Assembly (NCBI GenBank): GCA_900314225.1
Contig: OMUM01000039.1
Location: forward strand, 1 to 15,321
Source: an uncultured bacterium
GTDB taxonomy: Bacteria; Bacillota_I; Bacilli_A; RF39; UBA660
Length of the DNA stretch: 15,321 bases
Direction of reading: 5' to 3'
The notes below the pieces were generated by a model. It was not told the DNA's origin. It did no database searches and saw only the letters and a list, made by a program, of their open reading frames with translations. Position numbers and translations under genes: made by a program. Positions 6,666-15,072 of the stretch are shown here, piece by piece (the stretch's first letter is position 1; the number at the start of each line of letters is the position of its first letter).

Positions 6666-8390
6666 ATGAATAATGACTTAGTAAATGAAGTTAGATCAAA
6701 AGTAGATATCGTTGATATTATAGGAGAGAGAATTCCACTAGTTGCGCGAGGAAAAAACTTTTTTGGAGTTTGTCCATTCCATGATGATACCAATCCATCA
6801 TTATCTGTTTCACGAGAAAAACAAATATATACATGCTTTTCTTGTCATGCTACGGGTAATGTTTTTACTTTTTTAATGAATTATGAGCATATTGATTTTA
6901 AACAGGCACTTAAATATTTAGGCGATAAAGTTGGTGTAGATACTGGTAGTATTCATATAAAAAATAAATCTACAAAATTTGATAATTTATATGAAGCCTA
7001 TAACTTGTCATTAAAATATTATCAAAACAATTTGAATACTAAAGCTGGACATGAAGCTAAAAAATATTTATTAAATAGAAAAATAGATGATGATTTAATC
7101 AAAGAATTTGAAATAGGTTTGTCTCTTCCAACAAAAGATGATTTAACAAAGTTACTTAATAGTAAAAACTATGATTTAGTTACTTTAAATAGAATAGGTC
7201 TTTCTAGTGACGACCATGATATTTATAATGATAGAATTATGTTTCCTTTATATGATGTTTCTGGTAAATGTGTTGGCTTTAGTGGGAGAATTTATAAAGA
7301 CAATGGACAAAATAAATATTTAAATACAAAGGAGACTGATATTTTTAAAAAAGGAGAACTTCTATATCATTATCATATTGCTAGAGAAGAATGTCGTATA
7401 AAAAAATCTGTAATTGTTATGGAAGGCTTTATGGATGTTATAAGAGCTAGTTCTATTGGAATTAAAAACACTGTGGCTTTAATGGGCACTGCTTTAACTC
7501 GTGAACAAATAAATTTAATAAAGAGACTTTCTAATAATATTATATTATGTTTAGATGGTGATGATCCTGGACAGCATGCTACTTTAAATATAGGTAATAT
7601 GTTATTAGATGATGGAATTGAAACCAAAGTTATTAAATTACCTAATCCAGAAGATCCTGATTCATATATTTTGAAAAATGGAAAAGAACGTTTTGAGGGA
7701 TTGGTTGAATCAGCAGTAATCTTTTCAGATTATAAGATGGAAAGTTTAAAGAAAAATGTTAATTTCAAAAGCGATGAAGAAACTGCTAATTATATTGAAG
7801 AAGTTTTAAAAGAAACATCAAAACAAAAAGATCCAATTAGAAGAGAAGTTATTTTAAAAAGACTTGCAAAAGAGTTTGATATAGGTTATAATACACTGGA
7901 AATGCGTATAAATAGCCTTTTGCAAGAGAAAAAAGAAGAACCTAAGGAAAATGTAACTAAAAAAGTAATATCTAGAAAAGATAAATATATTAAGGCTTAT
8001 GAGCAGATTATATATTTTATGCTTAATAATGATTGGGTAATAACTCAAGTTGAGAATGAAAGATTAATTTTTCCAACGGAAGTAATGAGAATAACATGTA
8101 ATGAGATAATTTATTATTATAAAAAGTATGGAAATATAAATATTGCTGATTTTTATACCTACATTCAAGATAAAGAAGATATATTAAATTTCTTGAACAA
8201 TATTTTAGCTGAAAATTATTTGGATGGGACTAGTAAAGAGGAGTTAGATCAATATTTTAATGTGGCTCATAAATATATAGAACTGTTAGAAATAAAGAGA
8301 CTCACTAATTTAATGAAAAAAGAAGTTGATCCATTAGAGCAAGCCAAAATATCTGAAAAGATTAGAAAGTTAAGGTTAGGAGATAGTTAG
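6666..8390 (+). CDS. dnaG: DNA primase DnaG
   Basis: The protein has 574 residues and makes RNA primers at the replication fork. The N-terminal zinc-binding domain shows Cys36, His39, Cys57 and Cys60 (CPFH, CFSC). The core polymerase has the TOPRIM motifs: Glu253 in VMEGFMDV and the acidic cluster Asp297-Gly-Asp299-Asp300 in CLDGDDPGQ, which bind the catalytic metals. The C-terminal part from about residue 430 is the divergent helicase-binding region. The start is the ATG at 6666 with GGGTGGTGAT just upstream. The gene is followed by rpoD with a single base between them, the classic macromolecular synthesis operon arrangement. Confidence 0.97.
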   Translation: MNNDLVNEVRSKVDIVDIIGERIPLVARGKNFFGVCPFHDDTNPSLSVSREKQIYTCFSCHATGNVFTFLMNYEHIDFKQALKYLGDKVGVDTGSIHIKNKSTKFDNLYEAYNLSLKYYQNNLNTKAGHEAKKYLLNRKIDDDLIKEFEIGLSLPTKDDLTKLLNSKNYDLVTLNRIGLSSDDHDIYNDRIMFPLYDVSGKCVGFSGRIYKDNGQNKYLNTKETDIFKKGELLYHYHIAREECRIKKSVIVMEGFMDVIRASSIGIKNTVALMGTALTREQINLIKRLSNNIILCLDGDDPGQHATLNIGNMLLDDGIETKVIKLPNPEDPDSYILKNGKERFEGLVESAVIFSDYKMESLKKNVNFKSDEETANYIEEVLKETSKQKDPIRREVILKRLAKEFDIGYNTLEMRINSLLQEKKEEPKENVTKKVISRKDKYIKAYEQIIYFMLNNDWVITQVENERLIFPTEVMRITCNEIIYYYKKYGNINIADFYTYIQDKEDILNFLNNILAENYLDGTSKEELDQYFNVAHKYIELLEIKRLTNLMKKEVDPLEQAKISEKIRKLRLGDS

Positions 8391-8391
8391 T

Positions 8392-9483
8392 ATGGTTGAA
8401 GAAATAAAAACATTAGATGAAAGAGAAAAGAAGTTAGTTGCTTTAGGTAAGAAACAAGGTTATATTACTTATGAACAATTAGCTGAGCAATTAAAAGGTC
8501 TTGATGTTGATAGCGATTCATTAGATGATTTATATAATAGATTAGTTGAAGCTAATATTGAAATAGTATCAGAAGATGGTAGTGATGATATTAGTGGGGA
8601 AGAGATTACTTCTGACTTAGCAGTTGAAGATTTGACTTTATCAAAGGATGTTAAAATAAATGATCCAGTTAGAATGTATTTAAAAGAAATAGGTCGTATT
8701 AATTTGCTTACTTCTGATGAAGAGTTTGAATATGCACAAAGAGCAGTTGAGGGTGATGAGGAAGCAAAAAAAATATTGGCTGAATCTAATTTACGTTTAG
8801 TAGTTAGTATTGCAAAAAGATATGTTGGACGTGGAATGCTATTTTTAGATTTGATTCAAGAGGGTAATATTGGTTTAATGAAGGCAGTTGAAAAATTTGA
8901 TCCAACTCGTGGTTATAAATTTTCAACATATGCTACTTGGTGGATAAGACAAGCTGTTACTCGTGCTATTGCTGATCAAGCAAGAACAATTCGTGTTCCA
9001 GTACATATGGTTGAAACAATTAATAAATTAGCAAGAGTTCAAAGACAGTTAACACAAGAATTAAACAGAGAACCAACTGATGAAGAAATAGCAGAAAAAC
9101 TTGGTATTTCAATAGACAAAGTTCGTGAAGTATATAAAATAAGTCAAGATCCAGTTTCACTTGAAACTCCAATTGGTGAAGAAGATGATTCACATTTAGG
9201 AGACTTTATTAGAGATGAAAAAACTAAGGGTCCTGAGGAATATGCTACAGAAGAAATGTTAAAAGAAGAATTGAAAGAAGTTTTATCTACTTTGACTGAA
9301 AGAGAAGAAAAAGTATTAAGATTACGTTTTGGATTAGATGATGGACAATGTCGAACTCTAGAAGAAGTTGGTCAAATCTTTGGAGTAACTCGTGAGAGAA
9401 TTCGTCAAATAGAGGCAAAAGCTTTAAGAAAATTAAGACATCCATCACGTTCTCGTAAATTGAAAGATTTTTTAACAGATTAA
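8392..9483 (+). CDS. rpoD: Primary RNA polymerase sigma factor (SigA/RpoD)
   Basis: The protein has 363 residues, close to the roughly 370 of Bacillus SigA, and directs RNA polymerase to housekeeping promoters. An acidic region 1.1-like segment (about 1-80) is followed by region 1.2 (DPVRMYLKEIG, 91-101), region 2 (about 130-205, including YATWWIRQAVTRAI for -10 recognition), region 3 (about 208-285) and region 4 (about 295-360, with the helix-turn-helix EEVGQIFGVTRERIRQIE for -35 recognition). This fits the TTGACA/TATAAT promoters seen in the window. The ATG is one base after the dnaG stop; its ribosome binding site (TTAGGAGAT, about 8376-8383) is inside the end of dnaG. The stop overlaps the start of trmK by one base. 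Confidence 0.98.
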   Translation: MVEEIKTLDEREKKLVALGKKQGYITYEQLAEQLKGLDVDSDSLDDLYNRLVEANIEIVSEDGSDDISGEEITSDLAVEDLTLSKDVKINDPVRMYLKEIGRINLLTSDEEFEYAQRAVEGDEEAKKILAESNLRLVVSIAKRYVGRGMLFLDLIQEGNIGLMKAVEKFDPTRGYKFSTYATWWIRQAVTRAIADQARTIRVPVHMVETINKLARVQRQLTQELNREPTDEEIAEKLGISIDKVREVYKISQDPVSLETPIGEEDDSHLGDFIRDEKTKGPEEYATEEMLKEELKEVLSTLTEREEKVLRLRFGLDDGQCRTLEEVGQIFGVTRERIRQIEAKALRKLRHPSRSRKLKDFLTD

Positions 9484-10151
9484 TGAAAATAAATGCTAGA
9501 TTAAAATTGATAGGTGATTTAGTTGAACCAAACTCATATTGCCTAGATGTTGGCTGTGACCATGCATTACTTGATATTTATTTAATTCATAGAAAAGTAA
9601 ATATAAAAACAGTAGCAAGCGATATAGCAAGTGGTCCGTTAGAGCAAGCCAAAAAAAATATAAGTCGAGAACATTTGGAAGGACAAATTGAAACTAAGCT
9701 AGGACCTGGTTTAAGCACTTATGTAGCAGGAATTGATACTTTGATAATTTCTGGTATGGGTGGTTTGAATATTATATCTATTTGTAAAGAAAATAATAAA
9801 ATATTAAAAAAAATTAGTACTTTAATAATAAGTCCTAATAATTATCAAGAAAAAGTAAAAAGATATCTTACAAAAAATGGTTATTATATTTCTAATGAAG
9901 AATTTGTTAAAGATAAAAAATTTATTTATCAAGTTATTATTTTTAAGAAAGGTAAAAAGAAATATTCTAATAAAGAGTATTACTTTGGACCAATATTTTT
10001 AGAAAAAAAAGGACCATTGTTTAGAGAATATTTTTTAAGGGAGTTAAAGGCTCATGAAATTTTGCTTTCTTTATTACCAAAGAGATATAGAATTAGAAGA
10101 TATAAGTTAGAAAAAGAAATGAAATTAATTAAAAAAGAGATTAAAGACTAG
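9483..10151 (+). CDS. trmK: tRNA (adenine(22)-N1)-methyltransferase TrmK
   Basis: The protein has 222 residues. The Rossmann-type methyltransferase signature binding S-adenosylmethionine is LDVGCDHALL (21-30), followed by ASDIASGPLEQA (46-57) and SGMGG (90-94), all typical of the TrmK/YqfN family that makes m1A22 in certain tRNAs. The C-terminal half is a Lys-rich helical region usual for the family. The start ATG overlaps the rpoD stop (TAATG), implying translational coupling; the ribosome binding site inside rpoD is weak. The placement directly after rpoD is the same as in Bacillus relatives. The stop TAG forms part of a terminator stem. Confidence 0.95.
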   Translation: MKINARLKLIGDLVEPNSYCLDVGCDHALLDIYLIHRKVNIKTVASDIASGPLEQAKKNISREHLEGQIETKLGPGLSTYVAGIDTLIISGMGGLNIISICKENNKILKKISTLIISPNNYQEKVKRYLTKNGYYISNEEFVKDKKFIYQVIIFKKGKKKYSNKEYYFGPIFLEKKGPLFREYFLRELKAHEILLSLLPKRYRIRRYKLEKEMKLIKKEIKD

Positions 10152-10167
10152 TAATTAGTCTTTTTTT
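10143..10167 (+). terminator. Terminator of dnaG-rpoD-trmK, containing the trmK stop codon
   Basis: AAAGACTA (10143-10150) pairs with TAGTCTTT (10156-10163) around GTAAT, ending in a run of seven T. The TAG stop of trmK (10149-10151) lies at the top of the stem. Confidence 0.88.
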
Positions 10168-10198
10168 GTTTTATAATTATGATAATCTGAGGTGTAAA

Positions 10199-11524
10199 AT
10201 GAAAAAGATTGTATTATTAATCATAAGTGTGATATCTTTTTTTACTTATAATATAAATGTTTATGCAAAGGATACAGTATATTCTTTAAATAAATATAAT
10301 GATGAAAAATTAACTATTATTGATAAAAGTTATAATTCAAAAAATGAAATAGATGGTTTTATAGTTGCTGGTACTTATAATAAAAAGGATACTGAGAAAG
10401 AAGAAAACCCTCAAGTTATTTATGCTAAAATGGATACTTATGGTAATACAGATTGGGTACATTCGTATAAAAGTGAAGATGCAGTATCATCAAATATTTC
10501 TAATATATTATATTTATATAATGATGAAAATAAAATAAATGGATATGGATTAATTATATCAATAAAAGATACTAATGATACTTTAAAAAATATAATATTA
10601 AAAATAGATTTAAAGGGGAAAATAATTGAAGAAAAGTCTGCTTCTATAGATGATAATATTATTATATCTAAATTAATATCAGTTAATAATGGTGAATATA
10701 TTGGAATAGCTAATTCAGATGATAAAGCATATTTAGTGAAATATGATAAAGATTTTAATTTAGTTTACAAGAAAGAATATCAAGAAGATAACGTTTCTTC
10801 TGCTTCTTATAAAGATATAGTTCCAATTAGAAAAGAAGATAATATTAGTGGTTATGTAACTATTGTTAATATAAAAAAAAATGATTTAGAGCAAGTTAAG
10901 TTAATTAATAATGATCTAGATGGAAATGTAGTTAGTACAATAAAAGATAATTTTGAAAGTAATGCGGATCCTAGATTAGAAATGGCTAATGATGGATTTA
11001 TTCTCTATGGAATAACTAATGAATTAAAATTAAGTAATAATAAAAGTACTAGTTATTTTATTAATATTTATAATTCTTCTTTAGAAGAGAAAAATGATTC
11101 TATTGGAACAACAGCTATTGCTAAAGATAAGGTATTAAAATTATTTCCAATAAAAGATGATAATAAGATAAAAGAATATTTACTTTTATATATAAATGAT
11201 AATGATTCTAGTATTGAGATAGTTAAAATAAATATGGATGGAGAAGAAGAATCTAAAATAAAAAAGATAAATAATTCTTATTATGATATTACTAATTTTA
11301 ATGCTTGTAATGGTATTTTGTATATTATTGGTCAAATTAATTGTCCAAAAGATGATGATTGTGAATATAATAATAATTCATTATTCTTAATTAGTGATCA
11401 AGATAAAGTAATTGAAGTAAAACAAAGTGATAATAATAATATAATTATTGGTACATGTGTATTTGTTGGATTGATTGTTTTACTAGTAGTGTTAAGAAGA
11501 ATATTTAAAAAAAATAAGAAATAA
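10199..11524 (+). CDS. Exported membrane-anchored protein, probable beta-propeller ectodomain
   Basis: I cannot name a family. The 441-residue protein has a clear signal peptide (MKKIVLLII..., likely cut after VYA at residues 22-24) and a C-terminal membrane helix at about 414-433 followed by a basic tail RRIFKKNKK, so it is a single-pass protein with a large outside domain. That domain contains spaced repeats of the type strand-turn-strand with a YxKxDxxGNxxW or LVKYDKDFNLVYKK core (about residues 67-80, 134-146, 173-185), resembling blades of beta-propellers found in bacterial surface proteins. Cys370, Cys384 and Cys389 fall in the ectodomain. The start is the ATG at 10199 with GAGGTG upstream; an upstream ATG at 10166 lies in the preceding terminator tail. 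A TATAAT at 10172-10177 may be its -10 box but no good -35 is visible. Confidence 0.75.
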   Translation: MKKIVLLIISVISFFTYNINVYAKDTVYSLNKYNDEKLTIIDKSYNSKNEIDGFIVAGTYNKKDTEKEENPQVIYAKMDTYGNTDWVHSYKSEDAVSSNISNILYLYNDENKINGYGLIISIKDTNDTLKNIILKIDLKGKIIEEKSASIDDNIIISKLISVNNGEYIGIANSDDKAYLVKYDKDFNLVYKKEYQEDNVSSASYKDIVPIRKEDNISGYVTIVNIKKNDLEQVKLINNDLDGNVVSTIKDNFESNADPRLEMANDGFILYGITNELKLSNNKSTSYFINIYNSSLEEKNDSIGTTAIAKDKVLKLFPIKDDNKIKEYLLLYINDNDSSIEIVKINMDGEEESKIKKINNSYYDITNFNACNGILYIIGQINCPKDDDCEYNNNSLFLISDQDKVIEVKQSDNNNIIIGTCVFVGLIVLLVVLRRIFKKNKK

Positions 11525-11539
11525 TATATTATCTATTTT

Positions 11540-11572
11540 AAAAGAAGCTTAATTGCTTCTTTTAATTTTTTT
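11540..11572. terminator. Bidirectional terminator between convergent genes
   Basis: AAAAGAAGC (11540-11548) pairs with GCTTCTTTT (11555-11563) around TTAATT, with T-rich sequence after it on the plus strand and the complementary A tract giving T residues on the minus strand. It serves the plus-strand exported protein gene and the minus-strand membrane protein gene, whose TAA stop (11549-11551) lies in the loop. Confidence 0.87.
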
Positions 11573-11899
11573 AGAGAAACATCCTCCAAGCATAGAACTA
11601 GTTATTATAATTAAATAATATAATAATAATTTAGTATTAAATTTATTAAAGATTAAACTACTTATAAATAGAGGAATAATAATACATAAACTATAAATTA
11701 ATCCTGTAATAATACCTTTCTTATTATTTTTTCTAGATATTATAAAACTACATATAAATATACTTATGATAGTAATAAATATCTTGATACAATTAAATAT
11801 ATTTAGATGAATTAAATCAAAATAATATAATAAAGTTACTAAACTTAATAATAAAATAATACTAATTATATTAATACTTAATAATTTTATATATTTCAT
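11549..11899 (-). CDS. TIGR04086-like small membrane protein
   Basis: The protein has 116 residues and four hydrophobic segments (about 7-27, 33-53, 62-83 and 90-106) with short basic loops (SRKNNKKG) and a basic C-terminus. The topology, size and the GGCFSKKIKR ending match the TIGR04086 (YrzE-like) membrane family of low-GC Gram-positives, whose function is unknown. This assignment is by eye. The start is the ATG at 11899, preceded by GAGGTG (11903-11908); an in-frame GTG at 11905 would lie within that site. It is convergent with the upstream exported protein gene and divergent from the DUF421 gene. Confidence 0.72.
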   Translation of the reverse strand: MKYIKLLSINIISIILLLSLVTLLYYFDLIHLNIFNCIKIFITIISIFICSFIISRKNNKKGIITGLIYSLCIIIPLFISSLIFNKFNTKLLLYYLIIITSSMLGGCFSKKIKRSN

Positions 11900-11971
11900 A
11901 AACACCTCTAATAATTATTATGTTAAGTATAAAATAAATATTCTATGTAAATAATAATTATGGGTGATAAT

Positions 11972-12610
11972 ATGAATTACTTTATAATATTCTTTAGAAC
12001 GGTTTTATTTTATTTATTGATTAATTTATTTTATAGAATAATGGGAAAAAGAGAAGTAGGAGAATTATCTATAATGGATTTAATAGTATCTATGTTTATT
12101 GCAGAAGTAGCAGCAATATCAATAGAAAATTATAAAGAAACTATTATGTTATCTTTAATTCCAATATCAGTATTAGTTATTTTACAAATAATATTCTCTT
12201 TTTTAACTTTAAAAAATAATAAAATAAGAGAAGCACTTGAAGGAAAACCTTCAGTTATAATTAAAGAGGGTAAAGTTAATTTTAGAGAGATGTTAAAACA
12301 AAGATATAATTTAGATGATTTACTAATTCAATTGAGAGAAAAGTCTATTAAATCATTAGCAGACGTAGATTATGCAGTACTTGAAACTAGTGGTAAATTA
12401 TCAGTATTTCCAAAAAATAAATTAGATAAAGATTTTCCTTTAGCGGTTATATTAGATGGTATGATTGAAGAAGATACATTAAAAGAATTAAATAAGACTA
12501 ATGCTTGGCTAGAAAAGGAGTTAGTTAAACAAAATTTAAGATTAGAAAATATATTTTATGCTTTTTATAAAAATAAACAATTATATATAATTGAAAAAAC
12601 AAATAATTAG
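11972..12610 (+). CDS. DUF421 (YetF/YdfR-like) membrane protein
   Basis: The protein has 212 residues. Three membrane helices lie at about 3-20, 35-50 and 57-78, followed by the cytoplasmic domain typical of DUF421. Family landmarks are MGKREVGELS (24-33), EGKPSVIIKEG (90-100), RYNLDDLLIQLRE (111-123) and DVDYAVLETSGKLSV (131-145). The exact role of the family is unsettled, though members have been linked to sporulation or envelope stress. The ATG at 11972 has GGGTGAT ten bases upstream; an in-frame ATG at 11960 lacks a site. The 62-bp divergent spacer to the minus-strand neighbour (11909-11971) holds AT-rich promoter-like sequence but no clean hexamer pair. Confidence 0.9.
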   Translation: MNYFIIFFRTVLFYLLINLFYRIMGKREVGELSIMDLIVSMFIAEVAAISIENYKETIMLSLIPISVLVILQIIFSFLTLKNNKIREALEGKPSVIIKEGKVNFREMLKQRYNLDDLLIQLREKSIKSLADVDYAVLETSGKLSVFPKNKLDKDFPLAVILDGMIEEDTLKELNKTNAWLEKELVKQNLRLENIFYAFYKNKQLYIIEKTNN

Positions 12611-12656
12611 ACAAAATATAATATGATTTTATCTTATTATTATTTTGGTGATAATC

Positions 12657-13820
12657 ATGAAAAAATTAATTGTTGTTATTTTACTTTTAGGAACACTTAT
12701 AAGTAATTATAATAATTATCCGAGAAGTACTAATACTAAGGAATCAAATAAAGAAATTAGAGCTATATTTATAAGTTATATTGAATTGAATAAGTATATT
12801 AAAGGTAACGATAAAAATACTAGTAAAAAGAATATTAAGGCTATGATAAATAATATTAAAAATATTAAGTGTAATACTATTATTTTACAAGTTAGATCTA
12901 ATTGTGATGCGATATATAAGTCTAATATTTTTCCTAGTAGTTTAAATATTGTTGAGCATGAGGGAGACAATATTTATGATGTATTTAATTTATTTATAAA
13001 AGAGGCTCATAAGAAAAGAGTAAAAGTTATTGCTTGGATTAATCCTTATCGGATTAGAACTAGTTCTGATATAAGTACTATTAGTAAATATAGTCCGGCT
13101 TATAAGTATTTAAATACTGATACTGTTTATATAAATAATGGAATTTATTTTAATCCTTCTAAGAAGGAAGTAGAAGATTTAATAGTAAATGGGGTAAAAG
13201 AGGTCATTAATTATAAAATTGATGGTTTATTATTTGATGATTATTTTTATCCGGATAATAATATAGATGAAAAAGATTATAAAGAATATATTAAGAATAA
13301 TATTTATATTAATCCTAATGAATATAGATTAAATATAATTAATAAAATGATTAAAAGAGTACATGAAGAATGCAGTAAGAAAAATATAAAGTTTGGGATA
13401 TCTCCAGATGGAAATATGGAAAACAATTATAATAAGAATTATGCTGATGTAAAGACTTGGTTAAGTTCTAGTAATTATGTAGATTTTATTATGCCCCAAA
13501 TATATTATGGCTTTTATAATAGTAGTAAAAATTATACTAAGGTTGTCCATGAGTGGGAAGAATTAATTACTGTAAAAGATATAGATTATTATGTTGCTTT
13601 GGCTTTTTATAAAGTTGGTAGGGAAGATATGTATGCTAAAGAGGGAATAAAAGAGTGGGTAATAAACAATAATATGATTATGAGAGAAATAATTATTTCA
13701 AGGAATCTTGTAAATTATAAAGGATTTAGTTTATTTAGATATGATAATTTGTTTAATAAAGATGAATATACTTCTAATACTTTGAAAGAATTAGAAAATT
13801 TAAAAAAAATATTAAAGTAA
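12657..13820 (+). CDS. GHL10/DUF187 glycoside-hydrolase-like protein (YngK-like), exported
   Basis: The protein has 387 residues with a short N-terminal signal or anchor helix (4-17). The rest matches the glycosyl-hydrolase-like 10 family (Pfam DUF187): EIRAIFISY (33-41), TIILQVRSNCDAIYKS (74-89), VIAWINPYRIR (124-134), the conserved IDGLLFDDYFYP (188-199) with acidic residues Asp194 and Asp195, and later FGISPDGNM and DFIMPQIYYGFY. These barrels act on polysaccharides outside the cell, and the Bacillus relative YngK is thought to act on peptidoglycan glycan strands; the substrate here is inferred. The start is the ATG at 12657, preceded by GGTGAT (12647-12652); an in-frame TTG at 12645 precedes that site. 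It follows the DUF421 gene by 46 bp, so the two may be co-transcribed. No terminator is seen after it before the pilin promoter. Confidence 0.9.
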   Translation: MKKLIVVILLLGTLISNYNNYPRSTNTKESNKEIRAIFISYIELNKYIKGNDKNTSKKNIKAMINNIKNIKCNTIILQVRSNCDAIYKSNIFPSSLNIVEHEGDNIYDVFNLFIKEAHKKRVKVIAWINPYRIRTSSDISTISKYSPAYKYLNTDTVYINNGIYFNPSKKEVEDLIVNGVKEVINYKIDGLLFDDYFYPDNNIDEKDYKEYIKNNIYINPNEYRLNIINKMIKRVHEECSKKNIKFGISPDGNMENNYNKNYADVKTWLSSSNYVDFIMPQIYYGFYNSSKNYTKVVHEWEELITVKDIDYYVALAFYKVGREDMYAKEGIKEWVINNNMIMREIIISRNLVNYKGFSLFRYDNLFNKDEYTSNTLKELENLKKILK

Positions 13821-13840
13821 TTTTTATTTCATGATATAAT
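13812..13840 (+). promoter_or_regulatory. Possible promoter of the first prepilin gene
   Basis: TATAAT (13835-13840) is perfect; the -35 candidate TTAAAG (13812-13817), 17 bp upstream, is poor and lies in the last codons of the preceding gene. The start site would be near 13847. It is unrelated in sequence to the 55-bp promoter repeat used downstream. Confidence 0.5.
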
Positions 13841-13864
13841 TTACTAAAGGATAGTGAAGTGTTT

Positions 13865-14419
13865 ATGAATAGTAAAGGTTTTACATTGGTTGAAGTGCTT
13901 GCAATGTTAGTTGTTTTGGGAATAATTGTTGGAATAACAGTACCAAACGTAACTGGTATTTTAGGAAATCAAAAAACTAATATGATTATAGAAAGTGCTG
14001 ATGATATGATTAGCAGTGCTAAAACAGAAGTTTCAACAAATGATGGTATTAAGTTACCTCAGAATAATTCTTGCATATTATTAACTCTTGCTAAAATAGA
14101 TAAAAATTCTGATATTAAGGCTACTCCGGAAGGTGAAGCTTATGATCGTAATAATTCTTTTGTTTTAATTAAAAAAAATAATAAACAATATGAATATCAT
14201 GTAAGATTGATTGCTAAAAGAGATAATGGTAAATATTATGGAATAAAGGACGCTACTGAATCTCAATTATCTGATAAAAATTTAGATTATATAGCAGAGT
14301 TTTCAAGTTCAGAGATTACTACTACTATTTCAAAAGGAACAACTAGTATTTATTTTAGTAGTGGTGATAAATTTAAAACATTATGTAGTAGTGGTGTAGC
14401 AACTGTTGTGTCAAGTTAG
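13865..14419 (+). CDS. Type IV prepilin-like protein 1
   Basis: The 184-residue protein has a very short leader MNSKG followed by the class III signal FTLVEVLAMLVVLGIIVGI: cleavage by a prepilin peptidase would leave Phe6 as residue 1 with the conserved Glu at +5, and the hydrophobic helix (about 7-26) becomes the spine of a pilus or pseudopilus. The C-terminal domain is Ser/Thr/Lys-rich, with two cysteines (Cys70 and Cys174) placed to form one disulfide. No family beyond the N-terminal methylation motif is evident, and its head domain is not similar to prepilin 2. The ATG at 13865 follows GAAGTG; a GTG at 13859, with AAAGGA seven bases upstream, is an alternative that would give leader MFMNSKG. 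No assembly ATPase, platform protein or peptidase is in this window, so the machinery must be encoded elsewhere or beyond the edge. Confidence 0.9.
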   Translation: MNSKGFTLVEVLAMLVVLGIIVGITVPNVTGILGNQKTNMIIESADDMISSAKTEVSTNDGIKLPQNNSCILLTLAKIDKNSDIKATPEGEAYDRNNSFVLIKKNNKQYEYHVRLIAKRDNGKYYGIKDATESQLSDKNLDYIAEFSSSEITTTISKGTTSIYFSSGDKFKTLCSSGVATVVSS

Positions 14420-14474
14420 TCTGTAAATTTAACTAATATGTATTGAAAAAATAATAAGTACATGCTACAATCAA
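14420..14474 (+). repeat. 55-bp promoter-bearing direct repeat, copy 1
   Basis: This segment begins on the base after the prepilin 1 stop codon and is repeated exactly at 15267-15321. It contains the promoter TTGAAA-17-TACAAT of prepilin 2. No other copy is in the window. Confidence 0.96.
14443..14471 (+). promoter_or_regulatory. Promoter of prepilin 2 (extended -10)
   Basis: TTGAAA (14443-14448), 17 bp and TACAAT (14466-14471), with TGC directly before it giving the TGn extended -10 element. The start site would be near 14478, about 28 bases before the ATG. Confidence 0.85.
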
Positions 14475-14505
14475 TTTGTAATAAGATAAGAAAGAGAGTG
14501 AAAAA

Positions 14506-15069
14506 ATGAAAAAAGTGAATATTAATAGTAAAGGATTTACATTAATTGAATTATTGGCTGTTATTACAATTTTAGGAATATTGATGATGGTTGCAATTCC
14601 AAATGTTACAAGAACAATTGAAAATTCACGTCGTGATACATTTGCTGATGTTGCTCAAAGTTATATTAATTCAGTTAGAAACTCAGTGTTAGCCAATGAG
14701 TTAAAGTGTGGTAGTGGTAGTACGATTACGGATGTTGCTGCAACTCCAAATGGAACATATTATTTTGCTATAAGTACTAAACAAAGTGATGCTGCATATC
14801 AACAGACTACAGATTTGATGGAGTCAGGAGGAAAGTCATCTTGGGGTAATGCTGATGTTACTGGATATGTTAAGTGGGTTAAGTCTGCTGTTACTAAAAA
14901 TGGTACTAGTGAGACAAAAACTGTATATTCAATATACTTAACTGATACTGGTAATCATGGTACAAAAGAAGAAACTGTAGATCAACAAATTAAGAGAACT
15001 TCAATTGCAACTTCAGGTGTTACTGCTAAAACTCAACCTAGTAGTGCTACGGCATGTACGTTAGGCTAA
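14506..15069 (+). CDS. Type IV prepilin-like protein 2 (probable major pilin)
   Basis: The 187-residue protein has a basic leader MKKVNINSKG and the class III motif FTLIELLAVITILGILMMVAIPNV; Phe11 would be residue 1 and Glu15 the +5 glutamate. The helix covers about 12-31. The head is rich in Ser, Thr, Gly and Ala and contains SSWGNADVTGYVKWV (111-125), and the two cysteines Cys68 and Cys184 bracket it, suggesting one disulfide. The strong dedicated promoter, terminator and GAGAGTG ribosome binding site suggest high expression, as for a major subunit; that is inference. Codons for Gly, Ala and Thr are somewhat less AT-extreme than in neighbours, consistent with its composition. The same promoter block recurs after it, so another pilin-type gene probably follows. 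Confidence 0.93.
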   Translation: MKKVNINSKGFTLIELLAVITILGILMMVAIPNVTRTIENSRRDTFADVAQSYINSVRNSVLANELKCGSGSTITDVAATPNGTYYFAISTKQSDAAYQQTTDLMESGGKSSWGNADVTGYVKWVKSAVTKNGTSETKTVYSIYLTDTGNHGTKEETVDQQIKRTSIATSGVTAKTQPSSATACTLG

Positions 15070-15072
15070 TAT

